From: Pleomorphomonas carboxyditropha
GTDB lineage: Bacteria > Pseudomonadota > Alphaproteobacteria > Rhizobiales > Pleomorphomonadaceae
DNA length: 64,000 nucleotides
Assembly: GCF_002770725.1 (NCBI RefSeq)
Contig: NZ_NQVN01000001.1
Location: 62,001 to 126,000 of the forward strand
Reading direction: 5' to 3'
The notes below the pieces were generated by a model. It saw only the letters and a program-made list of their open reading frames with translations, searched no databases and was not told where the DNA came from. Position numbers and translations under genes: made by a program. Shown here piece by piece: positions 1-7,618 of the stretch (the first letter of the stretch is position 1; the number at the start of each line of letters is the position of its first letter).

Positions 1-9
1 TTTAGAGAA

Positions 10-1059
10 ATGACTTCGACACCACGCAGGGCCAACGGCAAGTCGAGGGCGCCGACCATGCTTGACGTAGCACGGACCGCGCAGGTGTCGGTCGCCACCG
101 TCTCGGCGCTGATCAACGGCACCACCCGGGTCAGCCCTGCCCTGACGCAGCGCATCGAAGCGGCCATTTCCGCCATCGGCTACGAGCGCAACGCCATCGC
201 CCGCAGCCTGAAGCTCGGCGCCACCAACACGATCGGTCTGATGGTGAGCGACATCCGCAACCCGTTCTTCACCGATATCGTGGCGACCATCCAGTATGCC
301 CTCAACCGGGTCGGCTACGCCGTCATGGTGTGCAGCAGCGACGAAAATACCGAGTTGCAGGACATGCAGATCAAGCTGCTGCTCGACCGCGCCGTCGACG
401 GCCTGATCATCGCGCCGGCCGGCGAGGATGTCATGCTGAAGGATTTCCTGGCCTCGGTGCGCCGGCCGATGGTGATCGTCGACCGCACGTGCGAGGGGCT
501 GGACGTCGATACCGTCACGCTCGACAACCGCAAGGCCGTGCTGGATGCGACGAGCTATCTCATCGGCCTGGGGCACCGGCGCATCGGCTACATCGCCGGT
601 CCGCTGATCACCTCGACCGGCCGCGATCGGCTGGCCGGCTACCGCGACGCCCTGGCGGCGGCGGAGGTTCCCTATGTCGACGAGCTGGTCCAGGACGGCG
701 ATTCCCGCGAGGCGGGCGGCTACCGCGCCGCCATGCAGCTTCTCACCCAGCGGGACCGGCCGAGCGCCATCTTCTCGGCCAACAACCTGATGACCATCGG
801 CGCCATGCGGGCCATCCGCGACGCCGGGCTTTCCTGCCCCGACGACATATCGGTCGCCTGCTTCGACGACTTTCCCTGGGCCGACGTGTTCCGCCCGCAC
901 CTGACCACGATCGCCCAGCCGGTGCAGGCGATCGGCGAGTATGCCGCCAACCTGCTGCTCGACCGCCTGTCCGGCAAGGCCGACGAGGCGCCGCGCCGGC
1001 TGGTCATCCAGGGCCGGCTGATCGTCCGCGAATCCTGCCGGGCGCTGGCGAGGCCATAG
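10..1059 (+). CDS. LacI-family transcriptional regulator
   Basis: A 349-residue DNA-binding repressor of the LacI/GalR family. Residues about 17-62 form the N-terminal helix-turn-helix and hinge (TMLDVARTAQVSVATVSALI and on through NAIARSLKLG). The rest is a periplasmic-binding-protein-like effector domain, with the family phrases IGLMVSDIRNPFF and FSANNLMTIGAMRAIRDAGL. Such proteins normally repress sugar-use genes and release DNA on sugar binding. The target is unknown here because the gene opens the window and its upstream neighbour is missing. The ATG is only 10 bases from the edge with no in-frame stop before it, so a slightly longer N-terminus is possible. It ends tail to tail with azlD, two bases away. 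The family is sure; the ligand cannot be read. Confidence 0.93.
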   Translation: MTSTPRRANGKSRAPTMLDVARTAQVSVATVSALINGTTRVSPALTQRIEAAISAIGYERNAIARSLKLGATNTIGLMVSDIRNPFFTDIVATIQYALNRVGYAVMVCSSDENTELQDMQIKLLLDRAVDGLIIAPAGEDVMLKDFLASVRRPMVIVDRTCEGLDVDTVTLDNRKAVLDATSYLIGLGHRRIGYIAGPLITSTGRDRLAGYRDALAAAEVPYVDELVQDGDSREAGGYRAAMQLLTQRDRPSAIFSANNLMTIGAMRAIRDAGLSCPDDISVACFDDFPWADVFRPHLTTIAQPVQAIGEYAANLLLDRLSGKADEAPRRLVIQGRLIVRESCRALARP

Positions 1060-1061
1060 TA

Positions 1062-1361
1062 CTAGCCGAAAGCCAACCGCAGCAGCGCGGCGGTGGCGAC
1101 GCCGACGGCGACCGTGGCGATCAGCGGCAGCCGCAGCGCGAGGACCAATACCACCAAGCCGGCGGCCGCCTCGATGGGGCCGGACATGACGATCGGCGCG
1201 ATGACGGCGACCAGCACGGCCGGCGGCAGCGCGTCGAGGGCGACGCGGACCGGGCCGGACTTCGGCAGCCGGTCGGCGATCAGGAAGCCGAGGATGCGCG
1301 TCATGTAGGTGAGGACGCCCATGGCCAGGATGGCGGCGAAATTGACGGGATCGATGGTCAT
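1062..1361 (-). CDS. azlD: AzlD-like branched-chain amino acid exporter, small subunit
   Basis: A 99-residue inner-membrane protein with four hydrophobic segments (about residues 6-28, 44-62, 64-80 and 82-97), which fits the AzlD family in length and pattern, including the TYMTRILGFL start. AzlC and AzlD together form an exporter for branched-chain amino acids, known from azaleucine resistance. The start is the ATG whose first four bases overlap the azlC stop (ATGA), so translation is probably coupled. A longer open frame runs upstream through azlC in another phase, but only this C-terminal part looks like protein. The substrate is inferred from the family. Confidence 0.88.
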   Translation of the reverse strand: MTIDPVNFAAILAMGVLTYMTRILGFLIADRLPKSGPVRVALDALPPAVLVAVIAPIVMSGPIEAAAGLVVLVLALRLPLIATVAVGVATAALLRLAFG

Positions 1362-2071
1362 CGCGTCGCCTCCCCGGCAGAGGCCGGCACTTCGTGCGGC
1401 GCGGTGACGACGGCGGCGGCGATGCCGGCCAGCGCGCCGGCGATCACGTACCAGGCGCCGGGCACGGTGGCGTGGACGGCCACCGCCACCACGGCGCTCG
1501 CCACCAGCACCGGGCCGGTGCGGCGGGCGCCCTTCCAGAAGCCGAGGGCAAGGGCGATGAAGATGGCCGGGAAGGCGAAATCGAGGCCGAAGGTCTCGGG
1601 GTGCTCGAGATAGGCGCCGAACAGCGTGCCGAGCACCGAGGCGACCTGCCAGCAGACGAACAGCGTCAGCGCCACGGTGAAGTAGAAGGTGCGGCTGATC
1701 GGCTTGTCGAGGGCGCGGCGCTCGCTGAGCGCCCAGGCCTCGTCGGTGAGCAGGAAGGCCGCCACGAACCGCAGGCGGCCGAAATGGGCGATCTTGCCGG
1801 ACAGCGAGGCGCCCATCAGCACATGCCGGAGGTTGACCAGCAGCGCCATCAGCGCCAGGGCGGCGACCGGCGCCGGCATGCTCCACAGGCCGACGGCGAT
1901 CAGTTGCGACGAGCCGGCGAAGACGATCGACGACATGGCGAGCATCTCGGCCGGCGTCAGGCCCTTGGCCGTCGCCTGCTGGCCGAGGATGAGGGCGAAG
2001 GGCACGGCGGCAGCGACGGTTGGAAAGACCGCGACCAGGCCGGCCCGGAAGTCCGCAAGAGGTGTTGTCAT
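1358..2071 (-). CDS. azlC: AzlC-family amino acid exporter, large subunit
   Basis: A 237-residue membrane protein of the AzlC family, the main subunit of the AzlCD exporter. Family marks are FRAGLVAVFPTVAAAVPFAL at the start, SSIVFAGSSQLIAVGL (about residues 47-62), VNLRHVLMGASL (about 79-90) and FLLTDEAWALS (about 107-117), followed by further hydrophobic helices. It lies 5' of azlD with a four-base ATGA overlap, forming a two-gene operon. Two 19-base palindromes sit 15-57 bases upstream of its start and should be the operator. No regulator gene lies directly beside it, so the repressor may be encoded elsewhere. Confidence 0.92.
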   Translation of the reverse strand: MTTPLADFRAGLVAVFPTVAAAVPFALILGQQATAKGLTPAEMLAMSSIVFAGSSQLIAVGLWSMPAPVAALALMALLVNLRHVLMGASLSGKIAHFGRLRFVAAFLLTDEAWALSERRALDKPISRTFYFTVALTLFVCWQVASVLGTLFGAYLEHPETFGLDFAFPAIFIALALGFWKGARRTGPVLVASAVVAVAVHATVPGAWYVIAGALAGIAAAVVTAPHEVPASAGEATR

Positions 2072-2085
2072 GTCCAGCTTTCTTT

Positions 2086-2128
2086 AGGTCAATATTATTG
2101 ACCTTTTATAGGTCAGCTCTTATGACCT
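2086..2128 (-). promoter_or_regulatory. Tandem palindromic operators upstream of azlCD
   Basis: Two 19-base inverted repeats of the same form, AGGTCA-N7-TGACCT. The first (2086-2104) is AGGTCAATATTATTGACCT, with perfect 9-base arms. The second (2110-2128) has 6-base arms. The centres are 24 bases apart. They sit just upstream of the azlC start on the minus strand, where they would overlap or flank the promoter. The regulator is unknown. Confidence 0.7.
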
Positions 2129-2197
2129 AGTTTGTGAAGGCTGTCCACCCGAAAATCGCAATATCCGGAAAATCAGTCGGGCGATGCCGCAACAATT

Positions 2198-2821
2198 CTA
2201 AACGATCCGATCGCTGGTCGTGCGTGCCACGCCGGCGGCGGCCATGTCGGCCCAGGCGCGCTTCAGCGAGCCGGAGAGGTCGATGGCGCGGCAGGCGTCC
2301 TCGATCACCGTGACCCTGAAGCCGGAGCCGGCGGCGTCAAGCGCCGTCCAGGCGACGCAATAGTCGGTGGCGAGGCCGACGACGTGCACCTCCTCGACGC
2401 CGCGTTCCCGGAGATAGCCGGCGAGGCCGGTCAAGGTCTCGCGGTCGGCCTCGCGGAAGGCGGAATAGCTGTCGACGCCCTGGTGCCAGCCCTTGCGGAT
2501 GACCAGCTGGGCGGTGGTGACCTCGAGGTCGGGATGCAGCTCGGCGCCGGGCGTGCCCTGCACGCAATGGTCCGGCCACAGCACCTGCGTGCCGTAGGGC
2601 ATTTCGATGGTGTCGAACGGCTCGTGGCCGTGATGGGCGGAGGCGAAGGAGGCGTGGCCCTTCGGGTGCCAGTCCTGGGTGACCACCACCTGCCGGTAGC
2701 GCGGCACCAGCGCGTTGATTACCGGCACGACGGCGTGGCCGCCGCCGACCGCCAGCGCGCCGCCGGGGCAGAAATCGTTCTGGACGTCGACGACGATCAA
2801 GGCGGTGGCGGGCGAAGGCAT
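2198..2821 (-). CDS. pncA: Nicotinamidase / pyrazinamidase
   Basis: A 207-residue isochorismatase-fold amidase that converts nicotinamide to nicotinate and ammonia for NAD salvage. The catalytic triad is visible as D12 (VVDVQNDF), K110 (VIRKGW) and C155 (ATDYC). Metal-binding residues lie in QDWHPKGH (D50, H52), followed by further histidines. The length and the cis-peptide region VGLATDYCVAWTALDA fit PncA closely. It stands alone on the minus strand, about 75 bases from the SDR gene's end and about 125 bases upstream of azlC, so it is probably a single-gene unit. Confidence 0.95.
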   Translation of the reverse strand: MPSPATALIVVDVQNDFCPGGALAVGGGHAVVPVINALVPRYRQVVVTQDWHPKGHASFASAHHGHEPFDTIEMPYGTQVLWPDHCVQGTPGAELHPDLEVTTAQLVIRKGWHQGVDSYSAFREADRETLTGLAGYLRERGVEEVHVVGLATDYCVAWTALDAAGSGFRVTVIEDACRAIDLSGSLKRAWADMAAAGVARTTSDRIV

Positions 2822-2898
2822 GGCGCGACTCCGGGCAGGATGTTCGGAGCCGATTTATTGCATTGGTCCGGAGAGGCGGCAAGCGCTCCCCTGCTGGG

Positions 2899-3786
2899 TC
2901 AGCTCGGGAAATAGGCGGAGCTGTCGAGATCTTCGATAAGGCCGATGCCGGTCGGCTGCCAGCCGAGCTCGCGGCGGGTCCGGTCGCTCGACGCCGGGCA
3001 GTCCATGGCGGCGAAGGCGGCGAACCAGCCGAAATGGTCGGCCGCTTCGTCGGCGGCGATGCTTTTCACCGGCAGGCCGAGGCGGCGGCCGATGATTTCG
3101 GCGATGGTCTTCAGCGGCACGCCCTCGTCGGCGACGGCGTGGTAGCGGGCGCCCGCGGTGCCCTTCTCGACGGCGAGCCGATAAAGGCGGGCGGCATCGA
3201 AGCGGTGGACGGCCGGCCAGCGGTTGGCGCCGTCGCCGACATAGGCCGCCGCGCCTTTGTCGCGGGCGATGCCGACGAGCTGCGGCGTGAAGCCGTGATC
3301 GCCGGCGCCGTGCACCTGAGGCAGGCGAATGGCCATGGCCCGGACGCCGCGCGAGACGAAGGCGAGGGCCGCCTGCTCGGACACGCGGGGAACATGCGCG
3401 TCGGCCGGCGGCACCATGTCCTCGGTGGCGAGGCGGCCGGGCGACAGCATGCCGAGGGCGGAGGTGACGACCAGCGGCCGGCCGGAGCCGGCGAGCGCCT
3501 CGCCGAGCGCCGCGATGGCCTGCCGGTCGATGTCGCAATTCTCCCCGAACCTGGAGAAGTCGTGGACGAAGGCGGTGTGGACGACGGCGTCGCTGGCCGC
3601 CGCGCCGGCCTTCAGGCTGGCGATATCTTCGAGCGAACCCGGATGGACGTCGGCGCCGGCGGCTCTGAGCGCGGCCGCTCCCGCCTGCGAGCGGCTGAGG
3701 CCGAGGACGGAATGGCCGGCGGCGATCAGGTCGGAGACGACGGCCGAACCGACGAAGCCGGTGGCTCCGGTCACGAAAACGCGCAT
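2899..3786 (-). CDS. NAD(P)-dependent epimerase/dehydratase (extended SDR)
   Basis: A 295-residue Rossmann-fold protein of the extended or atypical SDR group. It opens with MRVFVTGATGFVGSAVVSDL, whose GATGFVG is the glycine-rich nucleotide loop. Family members act on sugar nucleotides, flavonoids or other ketones and aldehydes. I see no YxxxK at the usual place, so it may be of the atypical NAD-binding type. The start at 3786 is chosen because GGGAG lies 8 bases before this ATG and the Rossmann motif begins at once; a longer frame adds 15 unlikely residues. It is divergent from an XRE regulator, a common regulator-target pairing. The substrate is unknown. Confidence 0.85.
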   Translation of the reverse strand: MRVFVTGATGFVGSAVVSDLIAAGHSVLGLSRSQAGAAALRAAGADVHPGSLEDIASLKAGAAASDAVVHTAFVHDFSRFGENCDIDRQAIAALGEALAGSGRPLVVTSALGMLSPGRLATEDMVPPADAHVPRVSEQAALAFVSRGVRAMAIRLPQVHGAGDHGFTPQLVGIARDKGAAAYVGDGANRWPAVHRFDAARLYRLAVEKGTAGARYHAVADEGVPLKTIAEIIGRRLGLPVKSIAADEAADHFGWFAAFAAMDCPASSDRTRRELGWQPTGIGLIEDLDSSAYFPS

Positions 3787-3878
3787 GAAAAATCTCCCGA
3801 GAGGATGACGATGCCAGTGTCGTCCGGCCACGTATCGGGGTAAAGTAGTGATCGTATCATGGTATAAGGACTAACAGG

Positions 3879-4718
3879 ATGGACGCTCCGCTGACCGACG
3901 GCAACGCGCTCGGCGCCTTCCTGCGCGACCGGCGCTGCCGGCTGGACGCCGCCGCCTTCGGTCTGCCGATGACGCGGCGGCGGACGCCCGGCCTCCGGCG
4001 AGAGGAGGTGGCGCAGCGGGCCAACGTGTCGGTCACCTGGTACACCTGGCTGGAGCAGGGGCGGGGCGGCGCGCCGTCGGCCGACGTGCTCGACCGCATC
4101 GCCCGGGCCTTGATGCTGACCGACGTCGAGCGCGAACACCTGTTCCTGCTCGGCCTCGGCCGGCTGCCGGAGGTGCATTACCGGGAGAGCGACGGCGTGT
4201 CGCCGCGCCTGCAGCGCGTGCTCGACGCGCTGGAGCTCAGCCCGGCCATCATCAAGACGGCGACCTGGGACATCATCGCCTGGAACCGCGCCGCCGCCGT
4301 GGTGCTCGGCGACTATGGCGCGCGGCCGCCGCGGGAACGCAACGTGTTGCGCATGATGTTCTGCGATCCGGCGGTGCGGGCGCGCCAGCTCGACTGGGAG
4401 AGCGTCGCCCGCTTCGTCGTCGCCACCTTCCGCGCCGACGCGGTGCGCGCCGGGGCGGCCGGCAACGTCGAGGCGATGGTGAACGAATTGAGCCGGGCCA
4501 GCCCGGAATTCGCGGCGATGTGGCGGGAGAAGGAAGTCGGCCACCACGGCGAAGGCACCAAGCTGCTGCGCCACCCGACGCTCGGACTGATGTCGCTGGA
4601 ATATTCGGCCTTCGCCGTCGACGGCCGGCCCGATCTGTCGATGGTGATCTACAATCCGGCGACGCCCGAAGTCGCGGCGGAGGTCAAGCGGCTGATCGGG
4701 GCGGCGAACGCCGGGTAG
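3879..4718 (+). CDS. XRE-family regulator with MmyB-like ligand-binding domain
   Basis: A 279-residue transcription factor. Residues about 8-85 form an XRE helix-turn-helix (GAFLRDRRCRLDAAAFGL then RRTPGLRREEVAQRANVSVT and WYTWLEQGRGGAPSADVLDR). Residues about 105-275 match the MmyB-like domain that follows in this family, with phrases such as IIKTATWDIIAWNRAAAVVL and LRHPTLGLMSLEYSAF. In actinobacteria and proteobacteria such regulators usually sit beside and repress a divergent short-chain dehydrogenase, as here (SDR start at 3786, 92 bases away). The fatty or aromatic ligand proposed for the domain is family knowledge, not visible here. Confidence 0.9.
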   Translation: MDAPLTDGNALGAFLRDRRCRLDAAAFGLPMTRRRTPGLRREEVAQRANVSVTWYTWLEQGRGGAPSADVLDRIARALMLTDVEREHLFLLGLGRLPEVHYRESDGVSPRLQRVLDALELSPAIIKTATWDIIAWNRAAAVVLGDYGARPPRERNVLRMMFCDPAVRARQLDWESVARFVVATFRADAVRAGAAGNVEAMVNELSRASPEFAAMWREKEVGHHGEGTKLLRHPTLGLMSLEYSAFAVDGRPDLSMVIYNPATPEVAAEVKRLIGAANAG

Positions 4719-4808
4719 AGTGTTGCCGTGTTTCCCCTTCCTATGTCCTGGCTTCGGCATGTCGGGCACATGACCCTGGGGGATAAAGCCCAAACTCTTT
4801 GGTTGTAT

Positions 4809-4842
4809 TATAACACTAATACGTTATATTTGATGTAATATA
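4809..4842 (+). promoter_or_regulatory. Overlapping inverted repeats upstream of the luxR-type gene
   Basis: Within a very A/T-rich leader, TATAAC-N8-GTTATA (4809-4828) is a 20-base inverted repeat, the length typical of lux boxes. TATATT-N6-AATATA (4825-4842) overlaps it and contains TAATAT, a possible -10. The first repeat is centred about 60 bases before the LuxR start. An autoregulatory site is possible, but A/T-rich DNA gives such repeats by chance. Confidence 0.35.
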
Positions 4843-4878
4843 AATCGCAATTCACGCTTTGATTGGATTGGGACGACA

Positions 4879-5682
4879 ATGCAGCCAAATGAGGCACGAC
4901 TCGATCGGGCGGTCGATCTCATTAGCTCGTCTACTTCTATCGATGCTCTCCAGGCCGCTCTTTTCGAGATCCGGGATCTTTATTGCGCGGCGCACCTCGA
5001 TTATCACCCCCTCCATATCAACAACGTGGCACGAACCAATCTCCCGATCCTGTCGACAACGGACCGAGCCTGGATTTCGCATTATCAGCGCCACGAGTTC
5101 GTCAGGATTGATCCGATGGTGTCGACCAGTCGAAAAACGGTGCTCCCCATAGACTGGCAGCTCCTAGTCGACAGCACCAAGGAGTCCCGGTTTTATTTCT
5201 CGGAAATGCGCCGCTTTGACATCGGCTCGAACGGCATCGGGATTCCAATCAATGGGGCACAGGGAGACAGGGCGATTTTTACGGTTACGTCCCACGTCTC
5301 TGATTGCGGACGATGGGAAATGTTTATCCGCCGCTGCGTACCGGAACTTGTCGTTGTCGGGCGTTATCTCCATGAATATGTCATGAAATTCATTGTGCCA
5401 GTGGGCGCGAACGCTGGGCCTCTCAGCCGCCAGGAGCACAACTGCCTTCAATTGTTTGCGGATGGCCATGATGCCGCAGCCATCGCCGATATGCTCAAGC
5501 TTTCGATCCATACAGTTAGGATGCACCTTCGTCGGTCGCAACGTCGGCTGGGCGCAGCATCACGACCGGAAGCCGTCGCCATAGCCTTGGTTCAAGGCTT
5601 CATCAAAAGAACTTCGCTTGTCGTTGCAGCAACAGCGGCGTGTGCGAACTTCTGGAGCGATCTTTTGGCAATTCTTGTCTAG
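4879..5682 (+). CDS. LuxR-type regulator with autoinducer-binding domain (solo)
   Basis: A 267-residue LuxR-family activator. The N-terminal half is an autoinducer-binding domain. The six residues that contact acyl-homoserine lactones in TraR/LasR are all at the expected spacing: W65, Y69, D78, P79, W93 and G121. The C-terminal helix-turn-helix (about residues 184-240) reads LSRQEHNCLQLFADGHDAAA and then TVRMHLRRSQRRLGA. No luxI-type synthase lies in this window, so it is a LuxR solo as far as can be seen. It precedes a type I secretion operon on the same strand, which it may control. The surrounding DNA is richer in A/T than its neighbours, which suggests acquisition by transfer. The family is sure; the ligand and targets are inferred. 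Confidence 0.92.
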   Translation: MQPNEARLDRAVDLISSSTSIDALQAALFEIRDLYCAAHLDYHPLHINNVARTNLPILSTTDRAWISHYQRHEFVRIDPMVSTSRKTVLPIDWQLLVDSTKESRFYFSEMRRFDIGSNGIGIPINGAQGDRAIFTVTSHVSDCGRWEMFIRRCVPELVVVGRYLHEYVMKFIVPVGANAGPLSRQEHNCLQLFADGHDAAAIADMLKLSIHTVRMHLRRSQRRLGAASRPEAVAIALVQGFIKRTSLVVAATAACANFWSDLLAILV

Positions 5683-5758
5683 TACGTTTCTAAAAACATT
5701 TTTTAATGACAATGAATCTGAAAAATTTCAAATAGTTGCACCAAGAATACATCAGTTT

Positions 5759-5838
5759 GCGCATATTGCGCGTTTCTCCACTCAGCATCAGACTGCATGC
5801 GTTCTTGCACCTTAAGGGTGCATCCTTCAGGGGGAAGG
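5759..5838 (+). promoter_or_regulatory. Inverted repeats and ribosome-site hairpin before the secretion operon
   Basis: Three palindromes precede the ABC gene: GCGCA-TAT-TGCGC (5759-5771), TGCACC-TTAAG-GGTGCA (5806-5822) and CCTTC-AGGGG-GAAGG (5824-5838). The last would pair part of the ribosome-binding sequence GGGGAAGG, which stands just before the ATG at 5840, so translation may be modulated. The first two could be activator sites for the adjacent LuxR protein. All roles are inferred. Confidence 0.4.
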
Positions 5839-5839
5839 A

Positions 5840-7618
5840 ATGCGTGCAACTGGTGTTGGCAAGCCGAAAACCCACCGGGGGGCTAGATGGCTCGTAATCG
5901 GCGCCATTTGCGGTGGCCTATTTTCGGGGGCCGTGAATCTCCTCGGCCTTGCTGCACCTCTATTCATGCTCGAAATTTACGATCGCGTCATTCCGAGCCG
6001 CAGCGTCCCGACACTGGTGGCACTGCTCGTACTCGTCGTCGGAGTCTACGTCTTCTCGGCAGTTCTGGACATTGTACGCGGCCGAGCCATGAGCCGTATC
6101 GCCGGCCTTCTAGATGCTGAGATTTCCAGCCGGGTCATTACCGCTATCGCCGGAGCTTCATTGCGTACACGGATAACGGGCGATGTTCTCCGCCCTGCAC
6201 AAGAAGCGGATCAGATCAGAGCATTTCTGGCCGGTCCCGGCCCGATGGCCCTGTTCGATCTTCCGTGGATGCCAGTCTATCTGGCGATATGCTTCTTTCT
6301 GCATCCGATGATCGGCTGGTTGGCGACGGTAACAATGGTCTTCCTCATGGCTCTCACGCTTGCGGCGGAACTGCTGGGCCGCCGTAAGGCGAAGTCGATC
6401 TCGGATGCCCACTCTACGCGGAACCAGCTTGGGGAGGCGGCGCAACGCAATGCAGAAGCGATTGCCGCCATGGGATTGTTACCTAGGGTTCGAGAGCGCT
6501 GGGCAGAGGCACACGAGCGAGTGGTAGAACTCCAGTTCGGCAATAGCGACGTGACCGGCCTGTTCGCCGGGGTGTCGCGTGGAATTCGCTTGACGGTACA
6601 ATCAGCTTCTCTGGCTTTGGGAGCCTGGATCGTTCTGCAGGGCGATATGACGGGGGGTGCGATTGTCGCGGCGTCGATCATCATTGCCCGTTCACTTCAG
6701 CCGGTTGAACAAGTGATTGCTAACTGGCGCAGTATGATCGCGGCGCGAGACGCCTGGAGGCGTCTTCAGGCGCTCTTCCTCGCCTTTCCCGAAGACCAGG
6801 ACAGGACAAAACTCCCGTCACCGGTAGGCTCTTTACTTGTCGAGGGACTGTTCGCCGCGCCTCCGGGCGATCGGCAGCGCATGACGGTGCAGAACGTCAG
6901 CTTTCGCGTCGAGGCGGGTATGGCGATCGGTATCATCGGCCCGAGCGCATCGGGTAAATCCTCCCTGGTTCGGGCCATAACCGGCGTCTGGCCGGCTCTG
7001 AAAGGACGCGTTTGCCTCGATGGTGCCTCGCTCGAGCACTGGCCTCCGAACGAACGAGGTCGCCATATCGGCTACATGCCGCAAAGCTCCGACCTGTTTC
7101 CTGACACGATCGCGCAGAACATCGCGCGCCTCGACCGGGATGTCGCCGACGACACCATTGTCGCGGCCGCGCGGGCCGCTGGTGTCCACGATATGATCGT
7201 CTCTCTGCCAGACGGCTACGAGACCCAGGTAGGTGATGGCGGCCACAATCTGTCGGCGGGTCAGCGCCAGCGTATTGCCCTTGCTCGCGCGCTCTATGGA
7301 GATCCGTTCCTGGTTGTTCTCGACGAGCCGAACGCCAACCTCGACGCAGACGGTGACAGGGCTTTGGCTGAGGCGATCTTCGGTATCAAGGCGCGCGGCG
7401 GCATTGCGATTATCGTCGCGCATCGGAATAGCGTGCTGTCCCTACTCGACAGGCTGCTGGTTATGGAGGGGGGAGGCGCCAAGGCGTTCGGCCCTCGCGA
7501 CGAAGTCCTCAAGTCGCTCCAACAACAGCATCTTCTGCGTCCTCGTCCAGGACGTGTCTCGCCGACGCCGGCTCTTGCCGTCATCAATGGCGAAGGAGGA
7601 GGCACCCATGAGCCCTGA
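5840..7618 (+). CDS. Type I secretion ABC transporter, permease-ATPase
   Basis: A 592-residue fused inner-membrane ABC exporter of the PrtD/LapB type. It powers secretion of RTX proteins together with a membrane fusion protein and a TolC-like channel. Helices span about residues 17-40, 55-77, 145-178 and 255-285. The ATPase has Walker A GPSASGKS (367-374), signature LSAGQ (471-475) and Walker B LVVLDEP (491-497). No N-terminal peptidase domain is present, which fits exporters that read a C-terminal signal. The ATG follows a strong GGGGAAGG site. It overlaps the start of the adaptor gene by 11 bases, and an RTX protein follows. No outer-membrane channel gene is in the window, so a TolC from elsewhere must serve. 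Confidence 0.93.
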   Translation: MRATGVGKPKTHRGARWLVIGAICGGLFSGAVNLLGLAAPLFMLEIYDRVIPSRSVPTLVALLVLVVGVYVFSAVLDIVRGRAMSRIAGLLDAEISSRVITAIAGASLRTRITGDVLRPAQEADQIRAFLAGPGPMALFDLPWMPVYLAICFFLHPMIGWLATVTMVFLMALTLAAELLGRRKAKSISDAHSTRNQLGEAAQRNAEAIAAMGLLPRVRERWAEAHERVVELQFGNSDVTGLFAGVSRGIRLTVQSASLALGAWIVLQGDMTGGAIVAASIIIARSLQPVEQVIANWRSMIAARDAWRRLQALFLAFPEDQDRTKLPSPVGSLLVEGLFAAPPGDRQRMTVQNVSFRVEAGMAIGIIGPSASGKSSLVRAITGVWPALKGRVCLDGASLEHWPPNERGRHIGYMPQSSDLFPDTIAQNIARLDRDVADDTIVAAARAAGVHDMIVSLPDGYETQVGDGGHNLSAGQRQRIALARALYGDPFLVVLDEPNANLDADGDRALAEAIFGIKARGGIAIIVAHRNSVLSLLDRLLVMEGGGAKAFGPRDEVLKSLQQQHLLRPRPGRVSPTPALAVINGEGGGTHEP

